Origin: Fimbriimonadia bacterium
Lineage (GTDB): Bacteria > Armatimonadota > Fimbriimonadia > Fimbriimonadales > GBS-DC
NCBI GenBank assembly: GCA_026129765.1
Contig: JAHCHP010000011.1
Coordinates: 1-64,000, forward strand
Direction of reading: 5' to 3'
DNA: 64,000 nucleotides
Below are positions 50,989-59,568 of the stretch, one piece after another (position 1 is the first letter of the stretch; the number at the start of each line of letters is the position of its first letter). The position numbers were made by a program, and so were the translations under genes. Below the pieces are notes generated by a model. The model did not search any database, was not told the DNA's origin, and was given only the letters and a program-made list of their open reading frames with translations.

Positions 50989-51498
50989 TCATGTTGAATA
51001 AATACCCATAGAAGGAGGAGCGCGAGAGGGGCGCAATGGGAGCGGGGGGGAATGATTGGCAACTTCATCGAGCGCAACGATAGGAGCAGGCACAGGCGCA
51101 AGTTGCCATTCGAGCGGTTCCTGCAGAAAAGCCTGGAAGAACCATCGTTTCAGTTCTACTCGTTCGGCGCGGTCCCATCGCTGGGGTTCGCTGGTCTTTG
51201 AACAAAGTTTGCAATCGGAACACGAGGGATCGGATGAAGATTCTTCTGAGAGGTCCGTACTGCAACAACTCTTTTGAGAGGGCGCAGCAGGCTCAGACGC
51301 GCAACATCCCGCGTTCTCTGCTGGGGTTGAAGCGCAGCATCCCGCGTTCTCTGCTGGGGTTGAAGCGCAGCATCCTCCGCGAGCCTCCACATCGCAGGCG
51401 CAATCGGACGAGGCGAAGACAAACGCAGGCGCGATAACCAGCCATAGGCTGAATAGCCATGCGATGCCTGAACTCCACTTCGTTCTGTATTTGCGCAT
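50989..51498 (-). CDS. Cys-rich exported protein with tandem repeat
   Basis: A 169-residue exported protein of unknown function. A hydrophobic segment (about residues 8-30) leads to a region with 13 Cys, most as adjacent pairs (DCACD, GCCAS three times, SCCST, CSDCKLC). An 11-residue unit GCCASTPAENA is tandemly repeated (51301-51366). The C-terminal half (about 85-169) has a charged, Trp-containing segment and ends in a Pro-rich tail. The pattern suggests metal binding. The frame is open to 51570, but the ATG at 51498 opens the signal peptide. AraC regulator upstream (41 bases), barrel-like protein downstream. Confidence 0.65.
   Translation of the reverse strand: MRKYRTKWSSGIAWLFSLWLVIAPAFVFASSDCACDVEARGGCCASTPAENAGCCASTPAENAGCCASEPAAPSQKSCCSTDLSEESSSDPSCSDCKLCSKTSEPQRWDRAERVELKRWFFQAFLQEPLEWQLAPVPAPIVALDEVANHSPPLPLRPSRAPPSMGIYST
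51301..51375. repeat. Tandem 33-bp repeat within the Cys-rich gene
   Basis: Two nearly identical 33-base units (51301-51333 and 51334-51366, differing at one base) and a partial third, in frame, encode the CCASTPAENAG units. Confidence 0.85.
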
Positions 51499-51539
51499 AT
51501 ACTCTCTCTTGACGATTGATCGTGTCAAAGGTTCCTTGT

Positions 51540-52415
51540 TTACAGCTTCTGCGAATCGGCGGCATCCCAAACGGGATGGGGCGCTCGCCGGAATTGGCTG
51601 GGGGGCTGCCCAAATCGCTGCCGGAACGCTTTCGCGAAATGGCTGAGATTCAAATAGCCCACCTCCAACGCGATTTCCGAAACCGACATCGCATTATGGG
51701 CTAATAAGTAAGCCGCCCGGCGTAAGCGCAGTTCGGTTAAATAAGCGGAAGGCGAACATCCCACCGCCACCCGGAAAAGACGCTGACACTGACGGGAACT
51801 GACCCCCAAGCAGTCGCTCGCGCCTTGCAAAGCGTAAGGATCGCTCAGATGGGTTTGTAAATAATCCATCGCCTGCCGCAGGCGTTCTTCTTCTTGCGCG
51901 ACTTGGATTTCTGGTCGCTCAAAACAGAGATGAGAGACCAGCTCGCGCACTTTTGCCTCATAAAACAGCCGCAGGCTGCCCACCGAGGGAGGCGTCAGCA
52001 TCTGGTCCACCAACACACAGAGCGCAGAGGCATGCGCCGCCAGCGTAACGCGTTCAGGCGCAGCGACTTCTGCCCGGACAAAACCCCGTAATTCGGCAAT
52101 GACTTTGTCGGCGTCAGGCAACAGCCAATCGCGCAGGGTCTCCGGCTTAATTTGGATCACCAAATGATGATGCAGCCAACGCTGTTCGGACATGCGCGTT
52201 CGGGGACAGGTCAAAACGGCGGGGTCGGGCGGGCGAAGGCTGATGACAAACTCCCACCAATCAGGCGCGGCGGCAAACTCAGCGCAGGCGAGCGGGTCAT
52301 CAGAATAGAAGCGCCGCTCAAACAGCACATAATGACGAGAACGCGACAACAAGCGCGCTCCGGGCTGAGCCTCTACTTCGCTCATATGGCTTAAGGCAGA
52401 AGCTTTCGTATCCAT
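51540..52415 (-). CDS. AraC family transcriptional regulator
   Basis: A 291-residue regulator. The C-terminal double helix-turn-helix (about residues 185-285) has DPYALQGASDCLGVSSRQCQ and VGYLNLSHFAKAFRQRFG, the second being the family signature. The N-terminal half (about 1-160) is a beta-rich, His-rich sensing domain without Cys clusters. A TATAAT box at 52435-52440 places the transcript start about 13 bases before the ATG, with no ribosome binding site. It lies 41 bases before the Cys-rich gene and may control it. Confidence 0.88.
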   Translation of the reverse strand: MDTKASALSHMSEVEAQPGARLLSRSRHYVLFERRFYSDDPLACAEFAAAPDWWEFVISLRPPDPAVLTCPRTRMSEQRWLHHHLVIQIKPETLRDWLLPDADKVIAELRGFVRAEVAAPERVTLAAHASALCVLVDQMLTPPSVGSLRLFYEAKVRELVSHLCFERPEIQVAQEEERLRQAMDYLQTHLSDPYALQGASDCLGVSSRQCQRLFRVAVGCSPSAYLTELRLRRAAYLLAHNAMSVSEIALEVGYLNLSHFAKAFRQRFGQPPSQFRRAPHPVWDAADSQKL

Positions 52416-52458
52416 TTATTTAACGACGCTAAATATTATACCCTGATTCGAAACGCTG

Positions 52459-53817
52459 TCAACGGATCATCAATGAAAAACCAACAATCACCCCGTTGTT
52501 AATCGCATGTAACACGATACATGGAACGAGTGAACGGGTCTTGGCGAAGAGAATCGCGCAGATCATTCCCAAAAGCGCGACTGGCACTAATCCCCCCAAA
52601 AACTGGGGATGAATCACCGCGAAAAGGAATCCGCTCATGGCTGCGCTGAGCCAGACCTTGCCCGTTTGCTGCCACAAAACCTGGAACAACACGCCCCGGA
52701 AAATGATCTCTTCAATCAAAGGCGCAAAGATCACGGCTTGTATGAAAACCCGCCACCTCAGCCAAGGGTCTTGGGTCGTAAACGCCTCCTCAATCAAAGG
52801 GTTCGATTGCTCTGGTAGGTGAGGCAATATCAAAAGCCCCAAACAGAATAGTACCGGCAGCGCGAGCGCAACCATCACGCCATAAGCCATCGCGCCTTGG
52901 AAAAGGTTTTTTAAGAAACTGCCCTTTTGCAGTCCCAGCCAGTCCACAGGCGGGTTCGCCATTTGCTGCCAACGATACAAAAAATAGAGAGAAATCACCA
53001 GCGCGCCAAACTGCATAAACAAGCCCTGCGACTCCCAATGGGTTCGAATCAAGAGAATATCTAACAGCAGCATCCCCCAAAAGAAAGCGTTAAAGCCAGA
53101 TAAGCTCCCATCGAAGGCGTGAGACGGCAAGTCAGGGAACGGCTTCAATGGGATCGTTTTCCACCACTGCGTTGCGACGATCCACACTAACAACCCCACC
53201 CCAACCACCAAAACCAGAAGACCAGCAAAAATCAACACTCCCAGTGAAACAAGCTGGTATTGGGCTTCCAATTGAAAAGATTGTCGGTACGACCGCCCCC
53301 TATCCTCCTGCTTTGCCTTTTCATAAGCCTTCGCCCTGGCAAGCGTCAACCACCAGCCTTCGCCCGCAAGCGACAACTGATCGATGAGCAACGGCACTTC
53401 GTCGGGTGTCAGCGGGTTGGAACCATAGATACGATGTATGGCGTAAGCGATTTGCGCGCGTTCCGATTGAGTTTTGTTGGGAAACTGAGATTCTATGCCG
53501 CGTAAAAAGACAGGCGAGGTTTTAGGCTGCCATTCCCTCTCCATCACGATCTGCCGCAGGCGCGCTTCCCCTTCTAAATCGGTTCCCCACAGTTCATACA
53601 ACGAGCGTTGAACCTCTTTCAAGTTCTCTTTTTGCCCCAAGCCCAACAGGGAAAGAACTTGAAAATCGGTCGCTATCAGCGAAAAAGTATCGCGGGTGGA
53701 ACTGCTTTTAGATGGCTCACGAAGCAGCCAAATAAATTGCGCCGAATTGAGAACGACCATGAAGGTGAAAAAGAGGATTGCGATCCACCATGCCGAGCGC
53801 GCGCGGGAGACATTCAT
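52459..53817 (-). CDS. CPBP family intramembrane protease
   Basis: A 452-residue membrane protein of the CPBP (CAAX protease/bacteriocin-processing, Abi) family. An N-terminal helix and a long helical extracytoplasmic part precede about eight transmembrane helices. The three motifs are intact: EEIIFRG (near residue 366, Glu-Glu and Arg), HPQF (near 401) and LHAINN (near 439). The N-terminal extension of about 180 residues is longer than usual. The ATG lies 10 bases after the CCA of tRNA-Ser, with no own promoter or ribosome binding site visible. Confidence 0.87.
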   Translation of the reverse strand: MNVSRARSAWWIAILFFTFMVVLNSAQFIWLLREPSKSSSTRDTFSLIATDFQVLSLLGLGQKENLKEVQRSLYELWGTDLEGEARLRQIVMEREWQPKTSPVFLRGIESQFPNKTQSERAQIAYAIHRIYGSNPLTPDEVPLLIDQLSLAGEGWWLTLARAKAYEKAKQEDRGRSYRQSFQLEAQYQLVSLGVLIFAGLLVLVVGVGLLVWIVATQWWKTIPLKPFPDLPSHAFDGSLSGFNAFFWGMLLLDILLIRTHWESQGLFMQFGALVISLYFLYRWQQMANPPVDWLGLQKGSFLKNLFQGAMAYGVMVALALPVLFCLGLLILPHLPEQSNPLIEEAFTTQDPWLRWRVFIQAVIFAPLIEEIIFRGVLFQVLWQQTGKVWLSAAMSGFLFAVIHPQFLGGLVPVALLGMICAILFAKTRSLVPCIVLHAINNGVIVGFSLMIR

Positions 53818-53827
53818 GAGGTTAAGA

Positions 53828-53922
53828 TGGCGGAGGGTCTGGGATTCGAACCCAGGACAAGGGCTTTACACCCCTGTAACCACTTAGCAGGCGGCCCCTT
53901 TCGACCACTCAGGCAACCCTCC
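53828..53922 (-). tRNA. tRNA-Ser (GCT), CCA encoded
   Basis: On the minus strand a 95-base tRNA with a GGAGGGT/ACCCTCC acceptor stem, D arm, anticodon loop CTGCTAA (anticodon GCT), long variable arm typical of tRNA-Ser, GGTTCGAATCC T-loop region, discriminator G and an encoded CCA. It reads serine codons AGC and AGT. Confidence 0.93.
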
Positions 53923-53933
53923 GACTATCCATG

Positions 53934-53939
53934 ATTATA
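53934..53939 (-). promoter_or_regulatory. TATAAT -10 box of tRNA-Ser
   Basis: A perfect TATAAT 11 bases before the tRNA 5' end, so the primary transcript has a very short leader. The CPBP gene directly behind the tRNA would be read from the same promoter. Confidence 0.6.
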
Positions 53940-53995
53940 CCACAAATGGACTTAGGATTTGTCAAGTCTTTTCTCTGCGCTTGGCCGCAAAACTT

Positions 53996-54023
53996 AAAAA
54001 AGCCCCTGCGGTCAAGCAGGGGC
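53996..54023 (-). terminator. Rho-independent terminator of the AraC-GyrI gene
   Basis: On the minus strand an 8-bp stem (GCCCCTGC/GCAGGGGC) with a 6-base loop followed by six T. Confidence 0.85.
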
Positions 54024-54067
54024 AAGGTCTCACCCTGATAGGTGTGTTTTTGTGTTGGAAAACGAGA

Positions 54068-54952
54068 TTAATAAGCGGGCGCGAGCGGTATCCAGATTTC
54101 GGTGATCAGTTCTTCTTCCGGCGTAACACTCATATCGCTCACATATTTTTCAAAACAGGGTCCAGCCTCGGGATCATTCATGGGCGCGGGCTGTCTGCCT
54201 GTTTTAGGGAGAGCCTCCGTGAAGGCGCGCATCCAAGCGTCGCCCAAACCCGAATAAGGTCCCACATAAGTCGCCACCGCATATTCGCCGCCTTTTAACG
54301 GACCGATTTCTACAGGGGGTTCGACCGCGATTTCACCCGGTAAGGTAACACAGGCGGCTGAACGAAGTTCCTCTTCAGAAACGGCTTCAGGATCATCATA
54401 GTAGATGCCCAACATCTCCGCATGGGGTCCTTTCAATTCTTCTTTGGTCTGCGCCCACTGACCCAGTTTTTCGAACGCGCTGCCGATTTTATAATAAGCG
54501 CCAGTATGTCGCACAAAAGCCACTAAACGGTCGGGACATTGTTCAATTCGTACATCCATTTTAATTCCTCCTGTCTCCTGCAATGGTTGGATTGAAAGTG
54601 CGGCTATCGCAAAAGGATTATTGCGGTATACGCTGGGCGAAACGCCTGTCATCGTTTTGAAGGCGCGGGAAAACGATTCATGCGACTCATAACCTGCTTC
54701 CAAAGCGATCCGGGCGATGGGCGTCTCTGAGCCGATTAATTGCTGCGCTGCCTGCTGCAGCCGCGCTTGCCGCACATAGTCCGATATCGTTTGCCCCAGC
54801 ATCCCCTGAAAGACCCGGTGAAAATGGTAAGGCGACAAGCAAGCGACTCTCGACAGTCTACCCAGCGTCAATTCTTCACTCAGATGGCAATGGATATGCT
54901 CGATGACGCGCCCAATAATCTCCTGATAATGTGTCTGAGTTTCCCTTCGCAT
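54068..54952 (-). CDS. AraC-type regulator with GyrI-like effector domain
   Basis: A 294-residue regulator. An N-terminal AraC-type DNA-binding domain (about residues 8-108) has the signature ALEAGYESHESFSRAFKTMTG and an LGRLSRVACLSPYHFHRVF helix. A GyrI-like small-molecule-binding domain follows (about 135-294, VRIEQCPDRLVAFVRHTG, with GECALW-like conserved core MGIYYDDPE). This combination is typical of Rob/SbmC-like regulators of drug response. The frame opens at 54973, but that ATG overlaps a TATAAT box; transcription would begin near 54968, so the ATG at 54952, with AAGGA upstream, is the likely start. Confidence 0.88.
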   Translation of the reverse strand: MRRETQTHYQEIIGRVIEHIHCHLSEELTLGRLSRVACLSPYHFHRVFQGMLGQTISDYVRQARLQQAAQQLIGSETPIARIALEAGYESHESFSRAFKTMTGVSPSVYRNNPFAIAALSIQPLQETGGIKMDVRIEQCPDRLVAFVRHTGAYYKIGSAFEKLGQWAQTKEELKGPHAEMLGIYYDDPEAVSEEELRSAACVTLPGEIAVEPPVEIGPLKGGEYAVATYVGPYSGLGDAWMRAFTEALPKTGRQPAPMNDPEAGPCFEKYVSDMSVTPEEELITEIWIPLAPAY

Positions 54953-54974
54953 TCCGCTCTTCCTTGTAAACATA

Positions 54975-54980
54975 ATTATA
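54975..54980 (-). promoter_or_regulatory. TATAAT -10 box that decides the AraC-GyrI start
   Basis: TATAAT ends 1 base before the upstream in-frame ATG at 54973, so that ATG would not be in the mRNA. The next ATG at 54952 fits the transcript start. Confidence 0.55.
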
Positions 54981-55039
54981 CCTTATTTCGTTTATTTTGG
55001 CTTGACATTTCTTGCGATTCTTCTGCAACGCGCTACGGG

Positions 55040-55045
55040 TATAAT
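55040..55045 (+). promoter_or_regulatory. TATAAT -10 box of the restriction-modification genes
   Basis: A perfect TATAAT 33 bases before the methyltransferase TTG, divergent from the regulator's promoter and about 60 bases from it. Confidence 0.5.
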
Positions 55046-55078
55046 TCATTTGTCATTTCGACTTTTAAGGAGACAACA

Positions 55079-56116
55079 TTGAATTCTCGTAAAGGAACAG
55101 ACAGTTTATTTGAAGTCGAAGATCGCATCTCGCTCTCAACGAGTAAAATTTCCCAGGAGCGATTGGAAAAACTCCCGCGTTTAGATACTGATCTGGCATT
55201 ATTGACTTCTTTAAGGCGGTTTTGCCGGTTGGGTCCGGGTGATGTGTGGACTGACCCCGTGAGCGGCCACAGGGTTGGCTGCTTGGATGCCTCTGACCCA
55301 GAATCGCTTCAATGCCTCATGCAAAATGAAAATCCTGTGATGGCTGTTAATGACCCCCCTTACAATTTTCGCATTGGCAACGAACACTCTACGCTTTTAT
55401 CGTCTGAGAAATTAGAGGAGTATATTCAATTTAGTCGATTATGGATTAAGAATCTGTTAAGCCAACTTGCAGACCATGCTTCTTTTTATTTGTGGACAGG
55501 CGCGGACATTAAAAACGGCTTCCAGCCATTACCCGATTTAATGCTGCTACTACGGCAATTCCCAGAGCTTGTGCCGCGCAACTTCATCACAATGCGCAAT
55601 CAGCGAGGCTATGGAACTCAAAAGAATTGGATGTGGGTTCGTCAAGAGTTGCTTTATTATGTTAAGGGAAACCCGCCTTTCTTTCCGGAAGCGGAATATA
55701 CCGACATTCCTCGTATCCTGCGCGGATATTATAAAGATGTGGGAGGCGAAACGATTGAAACCAGTGAACGAAGCCGGTCAGAATTCATTCGAGCCGGTAA
55801 TGTCTGGGTCGATATCCAGCAGGTTTTCTATCGCCTTGAAGAGAACGTGCCGGGCTGTTATGCGCAAAAACCCTTGAAGTCCATAGAACGGATCATCGCT
55901 TCTGGCACACGCGCAGGGGAGGGTGTGGCGGACCTCTTCTCACATTCAGGCACAACGCTCATAGCGGGTGAGCGGTTGGGTAGAAGGGTGTTCACTTGTG
56001 ATATCGAACCGGTTTTCGCAGAACTGACCATCAGGCGATTGGAGCGTTTTCGGGCAACCGGCAAAACGGGTTGGCAGTGGCAAAATCCTTTTCCTGAATG
56101 GGAGATTCACCCATGA
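55079..56116 (+). CDS. DNA methyltransferase of a type II restriction-modification system
   Basis: A 345-residue N6-adenine-type DNA methyltransferase. The catalytic motif IV NDPPYNF is near residue 91, and the SAM-binding motif I ADLFSHSGTT near residue 283, followed by CDIEPVFAE (motif II). The order IV before I puts it in the beta class. The first Gly of the usual FxGSGTT is His here. The start is TTG, 6 bases after AAGGAG; the frame is open further upstream to 54740, but that region is the regulator gene and promoter. Its stop overlaps the nuclease ATG by 4 bases. Confidence 0.87.
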   Translation: MNSRKGTDSLFEVEDRISLSTSKISQERLEKLPRLDTDLALLTSLRRFCRLGPGDVWTDPVSGHRVGCLDASDPESLQCLMQNENPVMAVNDPPYNFRIGNEHSTLLSSEKLEEYIQFSRLWIKNLLSQLADHASFYLWTGADIKNGFQPLPDLMLLLRQFPELVPRNFITMRNQRGYGTQKNWMWVRQELLYYVKGNPPFFPEAEYTDIPRILRGYYKDVGGETIETSERSRSEFIRAGNVWVDIQQVFYRLEENVPGCYAQKPLKSIERIIASGTRAGEGVADLFSHSGTTLIAGERLGRRVFTCDIEPVFAELTIRRLERFRATGKTGWQWQNPFPEWEIHP

Positions 56117-56823
56117 GGTTGAGTGATCTGCACGACAAACTTGATGAGTGGATCGCTCAACTCCCGGAAAGTCAAAGAAACATTCTCCAATCTCAAGAAG
56201 CGCATTATCGCGCCGTTTATCCTTTTAACGAGGTCGAGCTCAAAATTGCGCTCCTACTGGCAAACAGCGCCATGCGCTGGGATGACTATCTGAAGCTGCG
56301 AAAGAAATACATCGATTCAAACCAGTATCTTGATCTCTTCGGGCTTGCCCCGCGAGTCTTCGGCGAAGTTTGGGCGCATGAACATATCAGGTCTTTAGAC
56401 TTGCGCTTTCAAATCCCAAACAAAGCGATAGACCCCAACTATGATGGAGAGTACGATTTATGGATAGAACGCGCACGTGTAGAAGTAAAAGCCTCAAGAG
56501 CAGTTCGTAAATTTGCAAAAACCAATCTTTCAGAGAAAGCCCTCCATTCAACTGAACAGGCTCCTTTTTTAATGAATTTCCAGCAGTTGAAACCCCAATT
56601 TTGCGATGTATTTCTATTCGTTGGCGTCTGGATAGACAAAATCAGGTACTGGGTTTTGTCCAGTGTTGAGGCAGAAAACATTCCCTACTTCTCGCGCCAA
56701 CATCGAGGCGGTATTGAATATCAAATCATAATCACCCATAAAAATATCACCCAATTTGCGCCCTATGAAGTCGAAGAAGAGGCGATTGCAGAGGCGGCGG
56801 TTCTGAAAGCCCAAATTGAGTGA
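56113..56823 (+). CDS. Probable type II restriction endonuclease
   Basis: A 236-residue protein I infer to be the nuclease partner of the methyltransferase. A PD-(D/E)xK-like motif is seen: DGEYDLWIERARVEVKAS (near residues 110-128), with Asp and the E-x-K triplet in the right order and a Ser/Arg after. No other domain is recognised and no isoschizomer can be named. The start is the ATG at 56113, overlapping the methyltransferase stop and preceded by GGGAGA; an in-frame ATG at 56098 adds five residues. Coupled expression fits a restriction-modification pair. Confidence 0.72.
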   Translation: MRLSDLHDKLDEWIAQLPESQRNILQSQEAHYRAVYPFNEVELKIALLLANSAMRWDDYLKLRKKYIDSNQYLDLFGLAPRVFGEVWAHEHIRSLDLRFQIPNKAIDPNYDGEYDLWIERARVEVKASRAVRKFAKTNLSEKALHSTEQAPFLMNFQQLKPQFCDVFLFVGVWIDKIRYWVLSSVEAENIPYFSRQHRGGIEYQIIITHKNITQFAPYEVEEEAIAEAAVLKAQIE

Positions 56824-56872
56824 TGAACAAGGTCTGTGGGGTATAATTAGACGCTGAGCAGGAGGGGAATGG

Positions 56873-58270
56873 ATGTCGCAGCCACACCCGTTTACAGGGA
56901 TCGTTTTGGCAGCTGGTAAAGGGACTCGAATGAAGTCGGAAAAGCCCAAGGCGCTGATGCCTTTGTTAGGGTTGCCTTTGACTATGCATGGGCTGAGCGC
57001 TCTCAAAAGCGCAGGCTCCGAACCCCCTATCGTGGTCGTTGGTCATGGCGCGGAAGAGGTCAAAAGAGCGCTGGGCGAACAGTTCCATTATGCCCTTCAA
57101 ACAGAACAATTAGGCACAGGACACGCCTGCCTACAAGCCATTCCTTTCATCGCGCCTCATCTCAAAACGGTTATTGTCGCGGCAGGCGATTCACCGCTGG
57201 TAACGGACGAAGCCTTTCTTTCCATGCTCCAATTGCACCTCGAATCGGGCGCAGCCGCCACCGTAGCGATTGCGGTGTTAGAGAACCCCACCGGATACGG
57301 CAGGATTTTGCGCGATTCCACAGGGCAAGTCACAGGCATTGTGGAAGAAAAGGACGCGACACCTGAACAAAAACAGATTCGAGAGGTTTGCACCTCCTTC
57401 TATGTGTTTGAAGTAGCGGCTCTGCGCGATGCCCTGCCCCGCCTGAGCAACCAAAACGCGCAAGGCGAATATTACCTAACCGATGTGATCGCGATGCTTG
57501 CCCAAGAAGGCGCGCCGGTGGTCGCATGGGTTGCGCCCGATCCCAACCTGCTGATGGGGGTCAATAACCGTTGGGAACTGGCGCAAGCAGGGATGATTTT
57601 ACGAGAGCGGCTGCTCAAACAATTTGCGCTGCAAGGCGTCACGGTTGTGGACCCTCTGACAACCTATGTAGACGCTGCAGTTCAAATCGGCGTGGACACC
57701 GTCATTGAACCCAATACCCACCTGCGGGGCAATACAGTGGTGGGTTCCGATTGTGTGCTGGGTCCCGACCTATTGGTTCAAGACTCCCGAATTGGCGACC
57801 ACTGCCAACTGTTGCGCTCCCATATCATTCAAGCAGAGATCGAATCCCATGTGCGGGTGGGACCCTTCGCAAACCTGCGTCCGGGAACCTGCTTGAAACA
57901 AGGCGCGCAAATCGGCGATTTTGTGGAAATCAAAAACGCGGTCATCGGCGAAGGGGCAAAAGCCATGCACCTCAGCTATATTGGCGACGCGGAGGTAGGC
58001 GCCAGGGCGAACATTGGCGCAGGAACAATTACTTGCAACTATGACGGCGCGCGCAAGCATCGAACCGTGATAGGCTCCGGAGCGTTTGTCGGCTCCAACT
58101 CCACGCTCATCGCGCCCCTGACCATTGGCGATGGCGCCTATGTCGCCGCGGGCAGCGCGATCAACCAACCTGTTCCGCCAGATGCTCTGGCCATTGCGCG
58201 TTCTTTTCAAACCGTAAAAGAAGGATGGGCAGCCAAACGACGCGAACAAAGTAGCAAAAAAGAGGGTTAA
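56873..58270 (+). CDS. glmU: Bifunctional GlmU (UDP-GlcNAc synthesis)
   Basis: A 465-residue enzyme that acetylates glucosamine-1-phosphate and transfers UMP to make UDP-GlcNAc, precursor of cell wall and surface sugars. The N-terminal uridyltransferase starts LAAGKGTRMKSEKPKAL (residues 12-28), with QLGTGHA near 83. The C-terminal left-handed helix domain (about 255-450) includes HLSYIGDAEVG (near 366) and CNYDGARKHRT (near 386), the acetyl-CoA site. The start has AGGAGG. prs follows after 3 bases, an arrangement common in bacteria. Confidence 0.97.
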   Translation: MSQPHPFTGIVLAAGKGTRMKSEKPKALMPLLGLPLTMHGLSALKSAGSEPPIVVVGHGAEEVKRALGEQFHYALQTEQLGTGHACLQAIPFIAPHLKTVIVAAGDSPLVTDEAFLSMLQLHLESGAAATVAIAVLENPTGYGRILRDSTGQVTGIVEEKDATPEQKQIREVCTSFYVFEVAALRDALPRLSNQNAQGEYYLTDVIAMLAQEGAPVVAWVAPDPNLLMGVNNRWELAQAGMILRERLLKQFALQGVTVVDPLTTYVDAAVQIGVDTVIEPNTHLRGNTVVGSDCVLGPDLLVQDSRIGDHCQLLRSHIIQAEIESHVRVGPFANLRPGTCLKQGAQIGDFVEIKNAVIGEGAKAMHLSYIGDAEVGARANIGAGTITCNYDGARKHRTVIGSGAFVGSNSTLIAPLTIGDGAYVAAGSAINQPVPPDALAIARSFQTVKEGWAAKRREQSSKKEG

Positions 58271-58273
58271 TCG

Positions 58274-59242
58274 ATGAATAGCAAAACCAACGGAAATGAA
58301 TTGCTTTTTTTTGCAGGAACTTCTAATCCTGATCTCTCCAATCGAATCGCAGAACATTTGGGCATCGAAGTCGGGAAAATGATCTGTACTCGCTTCGCGG
58401 ACGGCGAGGTGCGCGTGCAGGTTCAGGAAAGCGCGCGCGGGAACGACGTCTTTGTGATGCAATCCACCTGCGCGCCCGTGAACGACAACATCATGGAACT
58501 GCTGATCATGCTCGATGCTTTCCGGCGCGCCTCTGCGCGGCGGATCACCGCCGTCCTTCCCTACTATGGGTATGCGCGTCAAGATAAGAAAATCAAGCCG
58601 CGCGAACCGATCTCTGCGCGCTTAGTGGCTGACCTCATCACCGAGGCGGGCGCGCACCGCGTCATGACTCTGGACCTGCATGCGGAGCAGATTCAAGGGT
58701 TCTTTGACCTGCCGGTAGATCACCTGTATGCGGGTCCTATCATCGGTCAATACCTGATTGACAGCGGAATCTTGGCGCAGGACATTGTGGTTGTGTCGCC
58801 GGATGTGGCGGGCGTTACTCGCGCTCGCGCGTTGGCGGAGATGTTGGGCGCGCCGATTGCCATCATCGCGAAACGACGCCCCGAACCCAACAAAGTGGAA
58901 GTGATGGAAATCATCGGTGATGTCTCCAATAAAGTGGCAATCATGATCGATGACATCATAGACACTGGCGGTTCGGTGGTGCAAGGCGCGGAAGCTCTCC
59001 AGCGGAGGGGCGCGACACGGGTGATTGTGGCATGTACCCATGCTGTTTTTTCAGGGAATGCGACGGAAAAGCTGCGCGATTCTTGCGTCGAAAAAGTCAT
59101 CACCACCGATACCATTCCGATGCCGCCCGGCAAGCGATTTGACAAACTGGTAACCCTCTCAGTGGCTCCGCTGGTCGCCAACGCCATTCAAAGAATCCAC
59201 ATCGATGAATCGGTCAGCGCGCTTTTCAACAACTACCGCTGA
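58274..59242 (+). CDS. prs: Ribose-phosphate pyrophosphokinase
   Basis: A 322-residue enzyme that makes PRPP from ribose-5-phosphate and ATP, for nucleotide, His and Trp synthesis. Family motifs: FADGEVRVQ (near 37), YYGYARQDKK (near 98), LDLHAEQIQGFFD (near 135), and the PRPP loop MIDDIIDTGGS (near 222). The start is only 3 bases after the glmU stop, so translation is probably coupled. A hairpin without a T-run follows at 59257-59281. Confidence 0.96.
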   Translation: MNSKTNGNELLFFAGTSNPDLSNRIAEHLGIEVGKMICTRFADGEVRVQVQESARGNDVFVMQSTCAPVNDNIMELLIMLDAFRRASARRITAVLPYYGYARQDKKIKPREPISARLVADLITEAGAHRVMTLDLHAEQIQGFFDLPVDHLYAGPIIGQYLIDSGILAQDIVVVSPDVAGVTRARALAEMLGAPIAIIAKRRPEPNKVEVMEIIGDVSNKVAIMIDDIIDTGGSVVQGAEALQRRGATRVIVACTHAVFSGNATEKLRDSCVEKVITTDTIPMPPGKRFDKLVTLSVAPLVANAIQRIHIDESVSALFNNYR

Positions 59243-59568
59243 CAAAGACGGCTCTCCCCTCCCTTGCCATTCAAGGGAGGGCGAGGAGACTTGGGTCTAC
59301 GCCCAGCAGTCCTCTCCAAACAGCATGCGCGTTTGCTTCTATTTTTTCTGTTAAAACTCCCGCCAAACAGCGCATCAGCCCTCTTCATTCAAGAGCCAAG
59401 CCCGTATCGGATGCTTCCCTCCCCCCTTTGACGGCGATTTTCGCGTGAAAGTTGCAAATATTTCTGGAAAATTTTAGCAAAACGACGCCTTCATTCTATA
59501 GAGGTCATGCGGTATAATCATGGTATCGTCTTTATACGGACGAAAATCTAACCGAGGAGGTGTATTCG
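59243..59568. other. Intergenic region between prs and the sigma factor leader
   Basis: No gene. A 10-bp perfect stem (CCCTCCCTTG/CAAGGGAGGG, 59257-59281) follows prs with no T-run and could end or stabilise that transcript. A TATAAT box at 59513-59518 then starts the leader of the sigma factor gene. Confidence 0.55.
59513..59518 (+). promoter_or_regulatory. TATAAT -10 box of the sigma factor locus
   Basis: A perfect TATAAT. Transcription would start near 59525, giving a leader of about 270 bases before the sigma gene that includes a 31-codon ORF and a hairpin. No good -35 hexamer is visible at 17 bases, so it may need another sigma factor or an activator. Confidence 0.5.

Noticed and set aside
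51301..51375. CRISPR-like direct repeats
   Set aside because: The units are adjacent without spacers and are in frame within a coding sequence.
54740..55078. N-terminal extension of the methyltransferase
   Set aside because: It lies antisense to the AraC-GyrI gene and across both promoters; the TTG at 55079 has a good ribosome binding site.
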